A DNA stretch of 64,000 nucleotides, taken from contig NC_065572.1 of the NCBI RefSeq assembly GCF_937616625.2, positions 37,661,653 to 37,725,652 on the forward strand, given 5' to 3'. How positions within the stretch are numbered: position 1 is the stretch's first letter; every line of letters begins with the position of its first letter. The notes under the pieces are model-generated. The model made no database searches. It saw only the letters and a program-made list of their open reading frames with translations, and was not told where the DNA came from. Below are positions 24,592 to 37,300 of the stretch, piece by piece. A program made the translations under genes and the position numbers. Origin of the DNA: Mercurialis annua. Lineage: Eukaryota > Streptophyta > Magnoliopsida > Malpighiales > Euphorbiaceae.

Positions 24592-25165
24592 TTGCTGCCC
24601 AGATGTCGGACACTCCCTGGAGAAATGACCCGGCTGGCCACAAGTAAAACAACCTCCAGGAGCTAACTGGCACTGACCATAATGCCTGCGTCTGCAATTT
24701 TGGCAGAACGGAATGTTTGATCCACCACTGTACCGCGTCCTGAACCACGGTTACTCCCACTGCTGCTAGAACTGTACGGAGCACTCCTAGCACTATGCCT
24801 CCCCTTGTTGTGCGTCCGACGACTCCCCCTATTGGCCTGGGAAAAACGCTGTAGTAGTTCCCACTACCATGCTGCGCTGGGGCCTGCTGTCCCCCACTAG
24901 GAATATCACTCTTTCCCTTCTGAGTCTGGAAAGGGTCAGAGATCGTCCCAAACTGAATCATCAAGCTCTCCAGCCGACGAGCACTATCCACTATTCTAGT
25001 GAAGTCCATGTCTGTTCCTATAAGCAAAGGAAGGAAGTCTGGGCCCAAGCCCCTAACATAGCGGTCGTTCACCCGCGCTTGATCAACCTGTAGGTCTGTA
25101 GCAAATCGCCCCAAACGGACAAACTCTGTAGTGTAGTCAGTCACTGATCTATCCCCCTTCTTCAA
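24584..25165 (-). pseudogene. gag: Gypsy gag, distal fragment (out of frame with pol)
   Basis: This frame continues the capsid region directly after an in-frame TAG at 25175-25177, in the same phase as the proximal fragment. It begins KKGDRSVTDYTTEFVRLGRF, typical of the retrotransposon Gag domain (GDxSVxxYxxxF). The capsid-like part runs to about codon 75. After roughly 24850 the translation loses Gag character and runs in a wrong frame to a stop that overlaps the pol ATG. The CCHC knuckle that should end this protein is encoded in the pol frame, so at least one frame change lies between about 24730 and 24850. An alternative is a programmed frameshift. That is unlikely, because the knuckle belongs to Gag and a nonsense codon is also present. 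Confidence 0.8.
24610..24651 (-). other. CCHC zinc knuckle of Gag
   Basis: The minus strand encodes [14 protein letters not shown], fitting C-x2-C-x4-H-x4-C, a nucleic-acid-binding nucleocapsid knuckle. It lies in the pol frame just upstream of the pol ATG. A further CQNC with HYGQC precedes it by about 20 codons and may be a second finger. Confidence 0.9.
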
Positions 25166-25174
25166 ATGAAGCAG

Positions 25175-25900
25175 CTACTCTCTATGACTCTCAGTAACAG
25201 AGAAGGGTAAATAGAAACCTCTGAATCTGACCACAAACTCAGCCCAAGTCACCGTAGCCATATCATGTCTGATATTATCACGAAACCAGTCCTTTGCTGG
25301 ACCCTTCAGTGACATCTCCACAAGCATCACTGATTGACGATCAGTAGCTTGAATCCTCTGACTATTGTACTCAAGCTCCTCAAGAAAATCAAGAGCATCA
25401 CCAGTGCCATCAAAAGTAGTCGGAGATAGTTTCATGTAGCTCATCACTACCTCTCTGTCTGTCGGAACTTGACCGACACCAGCAAGTCCACCAGTACCAG
25501 CTACAGCACCAGCCTGAGGTTGCTGTTGCTGCGCTATCTGACCCAGTATATTACACTGATTTTGCAGAAGAGCCTGATTGTTTTGCATCTCGACAACGCC
25601 AGCCAAGAAAGTAGTGAAGTCGAACGCTTGCATGTTTGGTTCCTGATGCACCCCCGGTGCCTGCTGCACATTCGGTGCCTGAACACCTGCTGCACCATGT
25701 CCTCTAGCTCCACCTCTACCAGCACCATCTCCTCTACCTCTACCAGCACCAGCTCCTCTACCTCTGCCCGCACCTCCACCTCGACCACGTCCAGCATTGG
25801 CCTGGACCTGTGGCACATTCTGATCGACTTCCATGGAAATCGCATCATCAGCCTCAGCTTCTTGCTCTGCCGCAGCACGAGCACGGATATCATTGTTCAT
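25175..25900 (-). pseudogene. gag: Gypsy gag, proximal fragment, ended by an in-frame TAG
   Basis: The first ATG of this frame is at 25900 (MNNDIRARAAAEQEA). The frame extends 18 bases further upstream only with a non-ATG codon. An acidic N-terminus is followed by an Arg/Gly repeat (about residues 37-72, GRGRG, AGAGRGRG) encoded by a short minisatellite. A Gln-rich stretch and then the start of the capsid domain follow (YMKLSPTTFDG, WFRDNIRHDM). It ends at TAG 25175-25177 in the middle of the capsid domain. The same frame continues beyond the stop as the distal fragment. The leader between the PBS and this ATG is about 330 bp. Confidence 0.85.
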
Positions 25901-26229
25901 ATCATAAAGATTGAACAAGAACAGTTTAAATACACAGATATTTCATACCCAAGTATGAACAAAACAAGCAACATATAGGATTTCCCAAGAAATCAACAGC
26001 AATAAGATATTCACCCAAGTGAAATAAAATTAACATTTAGCAGCATCAAATCAACATATAATGACTGACTCGACGCAATCCTATTGGTGTAGGGAGAATA
26101 TTTTAAAAATCAAAAGATGACGTTTTTAAAGACATGACAGAAACCTATATCCGCAGTAGTTCCTAAGACACAACCATACTTAACAGAGTAAACACATAGC
26201 AAGCAATTTGGCCTTGGTTTGAAACCAAA

Positions 26230-26241
26230 GCTCTGATACCA
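26230..26241 (-). other. Primer-binding site, initiator tRNA-Met type
   Basis: The minus strand reads TGGTATCAGAGC four bases after the 5' LTR end. This complements the 3' end of plant initiator tRNA-Met, the usual primer of plant LTR elements. Confidence 0.93.
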
Positions 26242-26245
26242 AGTT

Positions 26246-29179
26246 TGTCACGACCCATTTTCATGAATCGCGACCGGCGCTAGGGTATGGATAATGTAGT
26301 ACCAAAACCCCTAGCTAGCCTTTCAATTAACACATTAACACATGAACCTGCAGAAAACCAATGCTCGGGGGTAACCGAGACTTCAGCCTAAATCTAGCAG
26401 TTATAATATTCAACAGTTAATATAACTTGCTTATTCAATTCCGAGTCAAAATATATTTATCATAACTAAAGTAAATGATATAACATGCCAAAGCAATAAA
26501 ACCAGTCGAACCAATCCGACAAAATATATAGTAATAATAAAGACGTCTAGTTACTACTGCGGTCTAAGAATAAAACAGTTTTACAGTTTATCAAAAATAA
26601 ATGGAACCTTCGAGGAAAAGTAAATGCGGTGATCACCAGACTCTCTCAGATCATAACCCTGGGAAAATTGGGAAAACAACGGGGTCAGATATACTGAGAT
26701 GAGTTTATACCACTATCTACATTTATTAAGTGGAAAACCTTTAAAACCGTTTAAAACATTTAATAATGATATTACGAATAATAGTTGGAACCCTAATCCA
26801 CAATTCTAAATAATAAACATAATCCAACAGGTCTGGTCCCGAGAGCTGAGCTACACCGAGTTACCACTGACCACACTTATACCAGAGTCCCGAGAGCTGA
26901 GCTACACCGAGTTACTCTACTTGGTCCCGAGAGATATGCTCACACCGAGTTACCACATTTCCATATATACCTTACCAAGATCAATACCGGTGCGCACGCA
27001 GTCCTAATGATGCCCATTAGGTAGCATGTTCCAACTAGAAGCCATAATATAAAAACAGTTTGAAATATACGTACAGTATATATTTAATATTAAAACAACA
27101 ATTTAATTAATAAAGCGGTAAATAGTAAATACAAACTCACTGCTTGCTAATCCACGTGAATACCGGCAAGCAACTAACTCTGGTTCGCCTCTGAAGCACG
27201 AACAGTAGACTAGTCTAGACAAATAAAATAATTATTAAAATCAGACCCTAACTCTAGAGAGTACTAGACACCACATAGGACTAGCACAAATAACACGTCG
27301 GAATAAATAATCCAAAACAACACAAAAATACCCAAAGGCAACAATGCACAATTAATTACAAGTCTATTGAGTTCTCGCTTAAAAATCTAATTTAAAAATA
27401 TATTATTTAATAATCTTTAAATAATAATTAATTTCCAAATAGTGGGTTAACCGAGTTACTAGTAACTACCAAGTTAACCTCACTTGTCGAGTGACCCAAG
27501 TCTAACCCGACCCAAAACATTTATCAAATATAAACCCGAGTTTATATTTATAAAAATAATAAATAAAAATAATAAATCATTAAAACAGAATTCAACAACT
27601 TCGAAATCAAATAACCTAAGTTACAACCCAAAAACTTAATTAGATAAAAAGTTTAGGGACTAAACTACACTTTAGCCAATTAGGGACTAAACGGTACTTT
27701 TGCCAATTTGATATCCGAATCCAATTTAATTGCTTTTGTTTATACTTAAGACAAAATTTAGAATAATCAACCAATGATCCACTTAATTACGTTATACAAT
27801 AAGTTCAGGGACTAAATTGTAATTTAGCCAACTTTTGACAAAACGACATTTGAAGGCAATTATAATTATCCGAGTAATTATATTAATTAAATAATAATTA
27901 TCTATCGTTATCACTATTTAATTTCAAATCAAAATAAAACTCAAGTTATTAATTTAAAGTTTAACCTTAAGGATTAAGTTGATTTAAGTTAAAGTCTTTG
28001 GTGATTAAAATGGTTATTTGGCCAATCATCTTCCTAATTTAAACAAACAGTACCCGCCATGCCCAAACCAAATGCAGAAGCCAAAACACCAATTAATTTC
28101 CACACTTCAAAACCCAGAACAGAGACATGAACAATCAACCTTCAAATAACAATCTCAAAACCTTTAACAAACATAACTTATCAAGATAAACACAATATAC
28201 CCTAGTTTCACAACACGGCAATTGATAAACCACAAAACCGAGATTCCTCAAACGTCGATGAATCCAAAATGGTGGATTCAAACCACAACCAATAGCTCAA
28301 AATGATATAAGACTAACATACTAAGAGATTATAATCCAAACAATCAAACCCATGGCCAAAGGAAGATAGAAACATTCGGCAGAAACCAAGAGAAATCAAG
28401 AACAATAAATGGACAACTAAAACCGATAAACCGAACGGCAAAATAACGAGATCAACGGCGTACCGTTAAGCGAAGCAAACGAATCGAATCGAAGGTATAC
28501 GAGTCTAGGACGCCTGAGATCAAACGGTTTTGATTTCGACCTAGAAACGAATGAGTACGATTCAATTATACGGAGTTGCCGTTATAAGGCTTACACTGAA
28601 ATTAAAGATAGGAAACATACCGATGAACACCAAGAAATTTGGAGAATAATTGTAGTGTAAATTCTCGGAGAATCGAATGAATAATGACGGCTAGGGTTTA
28701 TGAAAATAAGGAATGAATGAATCGTGGAGTATTACGTACTCATAGGGTTGGAAAAGAAACGAAATTTAGTAACAGAATATGAGGGTCTCATGTGTAGCGG
28801 CATTGTTTCTAGTTCTTATATTGAAGGTTAAAAATAAGAATGGGCTTGTTATGTTAATACAAAAAAAAACGGCTTAATTAAGCCTTAAGAAGGAAAATGG
28901 ACAACGTGAATTGCATGGATATCATGCATGAATCTTATTTCATTTTAACTCCTCTTTTTCTTTTGTTTTTATTTTGTTTTTATTTCTTTTAAGAATTAAT
29001 AATACCAACGCAATATGAATTGAATCATGACCGAATCAACGAGTGATTCCAATTAAATTAAATTAAAATATTAAATAAAAATAATAATAAATTACCTAAA
29101 GTTTGGCGGAATTTAAAATAAAATAAAATAATATTTAAAATAATTTAAAAATAATGATAGAAAATTACGGGATATTACA
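26246..29179 (-). repeat. 5' LTR of the gypsy element
   Basis: 2934 bp, with plus-strand limits TGTCACGACC and GATATTACA (TGT..ACA when read on the minus strand). It holds the group of TAACTCGGTG-type repeats in reverse complement (about 26838-26950) that the 3' LTR has lost. It matches the solo LTR at 1154-4005 over most of its length, apart from the U3 end. Confidence 0.94.
28737..28744 (-). promoter_or_regulatory. Altered TATA-like site in the 5' LTR (TATGAGTA)
   Basis: This is aligned with TATAAGTA of the 3' LTR. If that site is the promoter, the copy in front of gag-pol carries a substitution in its TATA core. Confidence 0.35.
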
Positions 29180-29184
29180 GTAAA
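29180..29184. repeat. Target-site duplication of the gypsy element, right copy (GTAAA)
   Basis: GTAAA follows the right end ATATTACA. The left copy is ATAAA. Confidence 0.75.
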
Positions 29185-31189
29185 ACGCTTGGATTTGTTT
29201 CGTAACGTTTGTAAACGTTTGGCTTAAATTACTAAGAAGGCGAAACGCTTGGATTTGTTTCAGAACGTTTGTAAACTTTTGGCTTAAATTGCTAAAAAGG
29301 GGAAACGCTTGGATTTATTTCGTAACGTTTGCAAACGTTTGGCTGAAAATGCAAAAAAGGCGAAATGCTTGGTTTTGTTTCGTAACTTTTTTAAAGGTTT
29401 GGCTTAAATGGCTAAAATGGGAAACGTTCGGTTTTGTTTCAGAACGTTTTAAACGTTAGGATTCGTTTCGTAACGTTTGTAAACATTTGGCTTAAATTTC
29501 TGAAAAGGTGAAACGTTTGGATTTGTTTCGTAACGTTTGTTAACGTTTAGCTTAAATCGCTAAAAAGGCGAAATATTTGGATTTGTTTCGTAACGTTTGT
29601 AAACATTTGGCTCCAATCGCTAAAAAGGTGAAACATTTGGATTTGTTTCGTATCGTTTGTAAACGTTTGGCTTGAATCGCTAAAAAGGTGAAACGTTTGG
29701 ATTTGTTTCGTAACCTTTGTAAACCTTTGGCTTAAATTGCTAAAAAGTAGAATCATTTGGATTTGTTTCGTAACATTTGTAAACGTTTAAATTAAATTGC
29801 TAAAAAGGCGAAACGTTTTTGATTTGTTTCGTAACGTTTCTAAACGTTTGGCCTAAATCGCTAAAAATTTGAAACGTTTGGATTTGTTTCGTAATGTTTG
29901 TAAACATTTGGCTTAAATTGCTAAAAAGGTGAAACTTTTGGATTGTTAAGGAACGTTTGTAAACGTTTGGCTTAAATTTCTAAAAAGGGGAAACTTTTGG
30001 ATTTGTTTCGTAACGTTTGTAAACGTTTGACATAAATCCCTAAAAAGGTGAAATGTTTGGATTTGTTTCGTAACGTTTGTAAACATTTGGCATAAATTTA
30101 TTAAAAGGTGAAACGCTTGGATTTATTTCGTAACCTTTGTAAACGTTTGTCTTAAATCGCTAAAAAGGGAAACATTTGTAAACGTTTGGCTTAAATCGCT
30201 AAAAAGGTGAAACGTTTGAATTTGTTTCGTAACGTTTGTAAACATTTGGCTTCAATCGCTAAAAAGGTGAAACATTTGGATTTGTTTCGTAACGTTTTTT
30301 AACGTTTGGCATATATTGCTAATAAGGTAAAATGTTTGGATTTGTTTTCGTATAGTTTTAAATGCTTGGCTTAAATCGCTAAAATGTGCAAACGTTTGGA
30401 TTTGTTTCGTAACATTTGTAATTGTTTGGCTTAAATTGCTAAATAGGTGAAACGTTTGGTTTTGCTTCGTACCGTTTGTAAATGTTCGGCTTAAATCGCT
30501 AATAAGGTGAAACGCTTGAATTTGCTTCGTAACGTTTGTAAAGGTTTGGCTTAAATTGCTAAACAGGTGAAACGCTTGGATTTGTTTCGTAACGTTTGTA
30601 AACGTTTGGCTTAAATTACTAAAAAGGTGAAACTCTTGGATTTTTTTCGCAACGTTTGCAAACGTTTGGCTTAAAATGCGAAAAAGGCGAAATGCTTGGT
30701 TTTTTTTCGTATCGTTTGTAAAGGTTTGGCTTAAATCGCTAAATATGTGAAACGTTCGGTTAAACGTTTGGTTTTATTTTGTAATGTTGGTAAACATTTT
30801 GCTTAAATCGCTAAAAAGGTGAAACGTTTGGATTTGTTTCATAACGTTTGGAAACGTTTGGCTTCAATCGCTATAAAGGCGAAACGTTTGGATTTGTTTC
30901 GTAACGTTTGTAAACGTTTGGCTTAAATCGCTAAAAAGGTGAAACGTTTTGATTTGTTTTGTAACGTTTGCAAACGTTTGGCTTGAATCGCTAAAAAGGG
31001 AAAACATTTGGATGTGTTTCTTAATGTTTGTAAATGTTTGGCTTAAATTTCTAAAAATAAGAAACGCTTTGATTTATTTTGTAACGTTTGAAAACGTTTG
31101 GCTTAATTTGCTAAAAAGGGGAAAAGTTTGGATTTATTTAGTAGCGTTTATAAACGTTTGGCTTAAATCGCTAAAAGGGTGAAACGTTA
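29180..31189. repeat. 60-bp satellite, divergent block between the gypsy element and the 3194-bp units
   Basis: About 33 monomers of the old divergent kind. Parts resemble 17.3-17.9 kb and 6.5-7.2 kb (for example GCTTCGTACCGTTTGTAAATGTTCGG near 30466), showing an older large-scale repeat. Only the repetitive satellite frames are open. No gene is seen. Confidence 0.93.
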
Positions 31190-34100
31190 GGATTTGTTTG
31201 GTAACGTTTGTAAACGTTTGGCTTAAATTGCTAGAAAGGTTAAACGTTTGCATTTGTTTCGAAACGTTTGTAAACGTTTGGCTTAAATTTCTAAAAAGGT
31301 GAAATGTTTGGGTTTTTTTCGTAATGTTTGAAAACGTTCGGCTTAAATCGCTAAAAAAGAGAAACGTTTGAATTTGTTTCATAACGTTTGTAAACGTTTG
31401 GCTTAAATTGCTAAAAAGGTAAAACACTTGGATTTGTTTCGTAACGTTTGTAAACGTTTGGCTTCAATTACTAAAAAGATGAAACGCTTGGATTTGTTTC
31501 AAAACGTTTGTAAACGTTTCGCTTAAATTGCTATAAGGGGAAACGCTTGGATTTTTTTCGTAACTTTTGCAAACATTTGGCTTAAAATGCAAAAAAAGCG
31601 AAATGCTTTGTTTTGTTTCGTAACGTTTGTAAAGGTTTTTCTTAAATGGATAAAAATGTGAAAAGTTCGGTTTTGTTTCGTAACGTTTTAAACGTTTGGA
31701 TTTGTTTCATAACGTTTGTAAACTTTTGGCATAAATTGCTAAAAAGGTGAAACGTTTGGATTTGTTTCGTTTTGGCTTAAATCGTTATAAAGGCAAAACG
31801 TTTGGATTTGTTTCGTAACGTTTAGAAATGTTTGGCTTAAATCGCTAAAAAGGTGAAACGTTTGGATTTGTTTCGTAACGTTTGCAATAGTTTGGCTTGA
31901 ATCGCTAAAAAGGGGAAACGTTTGGGTTTATTTCGTATCGTTTGTAAACCTTTGGCTTCAATCGCTAAAAAGGCGAAACGTTTGGATTTGTTTCGTAACC
32001 TTTGTAAATGTTTGGCTTAAATTGCTAAAAGGTGAAATGCTTTGATTTGTTTCGTAACGTTTGTAAACGTTTGGCTTAAATTGCTAAAAAGGAAAAACGC
32101 TTGGATTCATTTCGTAACGTTTGTAAACGTTTGGCTTAAATTGCTAAAAAAAGTGAAATGTTTGCATTTGTTTCGTAGCGTTTATAAACGTTTGACTTAA
32201 ATTGCTAATAAGGGGAAACGTTTCGATTTGTTTTGTAACGTTTGTTATTGTTTGGCTTAAATCTCTAAAAAGGTGAACCGTTTGAATTTGTTTCGTAATG
32301 TTTGTAAACGTTTGGCTTAAATTTCTAAAAAGGTGATATGCTTGGATTTGTTTCAGAACGTTTGCAAACGTTTGGCTTAAATTGCTAAAAAGGGGAAACG
32401 TTTGGATTTGTTTAGTAACATTTGTAAACGTTTGGCTTAAATTGCTAAAAAGGTGAAACCCTTGGTTTTGTTTCGTAACGTTTGTAAAGGTTTGGCTTAA
32501 ATCGCTAAAAATGTGAAACGTTTGGATTTGTTTCGCAACGTTTTAAACGTTTGGTTTTGTTTCGTAACATTGGTAATGGTTTGGCTTAAATTGCTAAAAA
32601 GGTGAAACATTTGGATTTGTTTTGTAACGTTTGTAAACGTTTGGCTTAAATCGTAAAAAGGTGAAATTTTTGGATTTTTTCGTAATGTTTTAAACGTTTG
32701 GCTTAAATCGCTAAAATGGGGAAACGTTTGGTTTTGTTTCATAACGTTTGTAAACGTTCGGCTTAAATCGCTAAAAAGGTGAAACATTTGGATTTGTTTC
32801 GTAACTATTGTAAACTTTTGGCTTAAATTGCTAAAAAGGTGAAATGTTGTATTTGTTTCGGAACGTTTGTAAACTTTTGGCTTAAATTGCTTAAAAGATG
32901 AATTGCTTGGATTTGTTTCGTAACGTTTGTAAACGTTTGGCTTAAATTGCTAAAAGGGTGAAATGCTTGCTTTTGTTTCGTAACGTTTGTAAAGGTTTTG
33001 CTTAAATCGCCAAAAATGTGAAACGTTTGAATTTGTTTCGTAACGTTTTAAACGTTTTGTTTTGTTTCGTAATGTTTGTAAACGTTTTGCCTAACTCGCG
33101 AAAAAGGTGAAATGTTTGGATTTTTTTCGTAACGTTTGTAAACGTTTGGCTTAAATCGCTAGAAAGACGAAACATTTGAATTTATTTCATAACGTTTGTA
33201 AACGTTTGGCTTAAATCACTAGAAAGGCGAAACGTTTGGATTTGTTTCGTAACGTTTGGCTTAAATTGCTAAAAAGGTGAAACGCTTTAATTTGTTTCGT
33301 AACGTTTGTAAACTTTTGGCTTAAATTGCTAAAAAGGTTAAACATTTGTATTTGTTTCATAACCTTTGTAAACGTTTGGATTTGTTTCGTAACGTTTGGC
33401 TTCAATCGCGAAAAAGGGGAAATGTTTGGATTTCTTTAGTAACGTTTGTAAACGTTTGGCATAAATCGCTAAAAAGGTGAAATGGTTGGATTTTTTTTCG
33501 TAATGTTTTAAACGTTTGGTTTAAATGGCTAAAATGGGGAAACCTTTGGATTTGTTTCGTAACCTTTGTAAATGTTTGGCTTAAATTGCTATATGGTGAA
33601 ACGCTTTGATTAGTTTCGTAACTTTTGTAAACGTTTGGCTTAAATTGCTAAAAAGGAAAAACGCTTGGATTCATTTTGTAATGTTTGTAAACATTTGGCT
33701 TAAATTGATAAAAAGTGAAATGTTTGGATTTGTTTCGTAGCGTTTATAAACGTTTGGCTTAAATTGCTAATAAGGTGAAACTTTTGGATTTGTTTTGTAA
33801 CATTTGTTAACGTGTGCCTTAAATCTCTAAAAAGGTGAAACGTTTGAATTTGTTTCGTAACGTTTGTAAACGTTTGGCTTAAATTTCTAAAAAAGTGATA
33901 TGCTTGGATTTGTTTCAGAACGTTTGCAAACGTTTGGCTTTAATTGCTAAAAAGGGGAAACGTTTGGATTTGTTTAGTAACATTTGTAAACGTTTTGCTT
34001 AAATTGCTAAAAAGGTGAAACACTTGGTTTTGTTTCGTAACGTTTGTAAAGGTTTTGCTTAAATCGCTAAAAATGTGAAACGTTTGGATTTTTTTCGTAA

Positions 34101-34383
34101 CGTTTTAAACGTTTGGTTTTGTTTCATAACGTTTGCAAAATTTTGGCTTAAATTGCTAAAAATGTGAAACGTTTGGATTTGTTTCATAATGTTTTAAACG
34201 TTCGATTTTGTTTCGTAACGTTTGTAAACGTGTGGCATAAATCGCTAAAAAGGGGAAACGTTTGGATTTGTTTCGTAACGTTTGTAAACGTTTGCCTTAA
34301 ATTGCTAAAAAGGTGAAACACTTGGATTTGTTTCTTAACATTTGTAAACGTTTGGCTTAAATTGCTAAAAAGGTGAAACGCTT
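31190..34383. repeat. Higher-order satellite unit of 3194 bp, copy 1
   Basis: This unit equals the next two at a constant 3194-bp spacing, about 53 monomers. The left junction falls in TTTGTTTGGTAACG, where the flanking satellite continues from a different monomer (AGGATTTG before it here, TTTAATTTG in copies 2 and 3). The unit contains full, shortened and single-base-deleted monomers in a fixed order, so each monomer can be recognised by position. Confidence 0.92.
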
Positions 34384-37300
34384 TAATTTGTTTGGTAACG
34401 TTTGTAAACTTTTGGCTTAAATTGCTAGAAAGGTTAAACGTTTGCATTTGTTTCGAAACGTTTGTAAACGTTTGGCTTAAATTTCTAAAAAGGTGAAATG
34501 TTTGGGTTTTTTTCGTAATGTTTGAAAACGTTCGGCTTAAATCGCTAAAAAAGAGAAACGTTTGAATTTGTTTCATAACGTTTGTAAACGTTTGGCTTAA
34601 ATTGCTAAAAAGGTAAAACACTTGGATTTGTTTCGTAACGTTTGTAAACGTTTGGCTTCAATTACTAAAAAGATGAAACGCTTGGATTTGTTTCAAAACG
34701 TTTGTAAACGTTTCGCTTAAATTGCTATAAGGGGAAACGCTTGGATTTTTTTCGTAACTTTTGCAAACATTTGGCTTAAAATGCAAAAAAGGCGAAATGC
34801 TTTGTTTTGTTTCGTAACGTTTGTAAAGGTTTTTCTTAAATGGATAAAAATGTGAAAAGTTCGGTTTTGTTTCGTAACGTTTTAAACGTTTGGATTTGTT
34901 TCATAACGTTTGTAAACTTTTGGCATAAATTGCTAAAAAGGTGAAACGTTTGGATTTGTTTCGTTTTGGCTTAAATCGTTATAAAGGCAAAACGTTTGGA
35001 TTTGTTTCGTAACGTTTAGAAATGTTTGGCTTAAATCGCTAAAAAGGTGAAACGTTTGGATTTGTTTCGTAACGTTTGCAATAGTTTGGCTTGAATCGCT
35101 AAAAAGGGGAAACGTTTGGGTTTATTTCGTATCGTTTGTAAACCTTTGGCTTCAATCGCTAAAAAGGCGAAACGTTTGGATTTGTTTCGTAACCTTTGTA
35201 AATGTTTGGCTTAAATTGCTAAAAGGTGAAATGCTTTGATTTGTTTCGTAACGTTTGTAAACGTTTGGCTTAAATTGCTAAAAAGGAAAAACGCTTGGAT
35301 TCATTTCGTAACGTTTGTAAACGTTTGGCTTAAATTGCTAAAAAAAGTGAAATGTTTGCATTTGTTTCGTAGCGTTTATAAACGTTTGACTTAAATGGCT
35401 AATAAGGGGAAACGTTTCGATTTGTTTTGTAACGTTTGTTATTGTTTGGCTTAAATCTCTAAAAAGGTGAACCGTTTGAATTTGTTTCGTAATGTTTGTA
35501 AACGTTTGGCTTAAATTTCTAAAAAGGTGATATGCTTGGATTTGTTTCAGAACGTTTGCAAACGTTTGGCTTAAATTGCTAAAAAGGGGAAACGTTTGGA
35601 TTTGTTTAGTAACATTTGTAAACGCTTGGCTTAAATTGCTAAAAAGGTGAAACCCTTGGTTTTGTTTCGTAACGTTTGTAAAGGTTTGGCTTAAATCGCT
35701 AAAAATGTGAAACGTTTGGATTTGTTTCGCAACGTTTTAAACGTTTGGTTTTGTTTCGTAACATTGGTAATGGTTTGGCTTAAATTGCTAAAAAGGTGAA
35801 ACATTTGGATTTGTTTTGTAACGTTTGTAAACGTTTGGCTTAAATCGTAAAAAGGTGAAATTTTTGGATTTTTTCGTAATGTTTTAAACGTTTGGCTTAA
35901 ATCGCTAAAATGGGGAAACGTTTGGTTTTGTTTCATAACGTTTGTAAACGTTCGGCTTAAATCGCTAAAAAGGTGAAACATTTGGATTTGTTTCGTAACT
36001 ATTGTAAACTTTTGGCTTAAATTGCTAAAAAGGTGAAATGTTGTATTTGTTTCGGAACGTTTGTAAACTTTTGGCTTAAATTGCTTAAAAGATGAATTGC
36101 TTGGATTTGTTTCGTAACGTTTGTAAACGTTTGGCTTAAATTGCTAAAAGGGTGAAATGCTTGCTTTTGTTTCGTAACGTTTGTAAAGGTTTTGCTTAAA
36201 TCGCCAAAAATGTGAAACGTTTGAATTTGTTTCGTAACGTTTTAAACGTTTTGTTTTGTTTCGTAATGTTTGTAAACGTTTTGCCTAACTCGCGAAAAAG
36301 GTGAAATGTTTGGATTTTTTTCGTAACGTTTGTAAACGTTTGGCTTAAATCGCTAGAAAGACGAAACATTTGAATTTATTTCATAACGTTTGTAAACGTT
36401 TGGCTTAAATCACTAGAAAGGCGAAACGTTTGGATTTGTTTCGTAACGTTTGGCTTAAATTGCTAAAAAGGTGAAACGCTTTAATTTGTTTCGTAACGTT
36501 TGTAAACTTTTGGCTTAAATTGCTAAAAAGGTTAAACATTTGTATTTGTTTCATAACCTTTGTAAACGTTTGGATTTGTTTCGTAACGTTTGGCTTCAAT
36601 CGCGAAAAAGGGGAAATGTTTGGATTTCTTTAGTAACGTTTGTAAACGTTTGGCATAAATCGCTAAAAAGGTGAAATGTTTGGATTTTTTTTCGTAATGT
36701 TTTAAACGTTTGGTTTAAATGGCTAAAATGGGGAAACCTTTGGATTTGTTTCGTAACCTTTGTAAATGTTTGGCTTAAATTGCTATATGGTGAAACGCTT
36801 TGATTAGTTTCGTAACTTTTGTAAACGTTTGGCTTAAATTGCTAAAAAGGAAAAACGCTTGGATTCATTTTGTAATGTTTGTAAACATTTGGCTTAAATT
36901 GATAAAAAGTGAAATGTTTGGATTTGTTTCGTAGCGTTTATAAACGTTTGGCTTAAATTGCTAATAAGGTGAAACTTTTGGATTTGTTTTGTAACATTTG
37001 TTAACGTGTGCCTTAAATCTCTAAAAAGGTGAAACGTTTGAATTTGTTTCGTAACGTTTGTAAACGTTTGGCTTAAATTTCTAAAAAAGTGATATGCTTG
37101 GATTTGTTTCAGAACGTTTGCAAACGTTTGGCTTTAATTGCTAAAAAGGGGAAACGTTTGGATTTGTTTAGTAACATTTGTAAACGTTTTGCTTAAATTG
37201 CTAAAAAGGTGAAACACTTGGTTTTGTTTCGTAACGTTTGTAAGGGTTTTGCTTAAATCGCTAAAAATGTGAAACGTTTGGATTTTTTTCGTAACGTTTT

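Larger units (their letters stand above)
18469..29179 (-). mobile_element. Full-length Ty3/gypsy chromovirus LTR retrotransposon
   Basis: The element is 10711 bp, transcribed on the minus strand. Order in its own direction: 5' LTR (29179-26246), initiator-Met PBS, gag (broken), a single pol frame with protease, RT, RNase H, integrase and chromodomain, PPT, then 3' LTR (20814-18469). The order with integrase after RNase H defines Ty3/gypsy. The C-terminal chromodomain marks a chromovirus, most like the plant Del/Tekay group (from recalled family features, no search run). The LTRs differ at a few positions per hundred where compared, and the 3' LTR has a 0.6-kb deletion. It lies in satellite DNA, in keeping with the known preference of chromoviruses for heterochromatin. 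It looks non-autonomous because gag is interrupted and one integrase zinc ligand is changed. Confidence 0.96.

Noticed and set aside
25469..25978. Ser/Thr-rich plus-strand frame opposite gag
   Set aside because: It is the complement of the Arg/Gly minisatellite of gag and has no independent support.
26230..26241. tRNA-Met-like match as a tRNA gene
   Set aside because: Only the 3'-end complement is present, placed as a primer-binding site. The same applies to 50612-50627.
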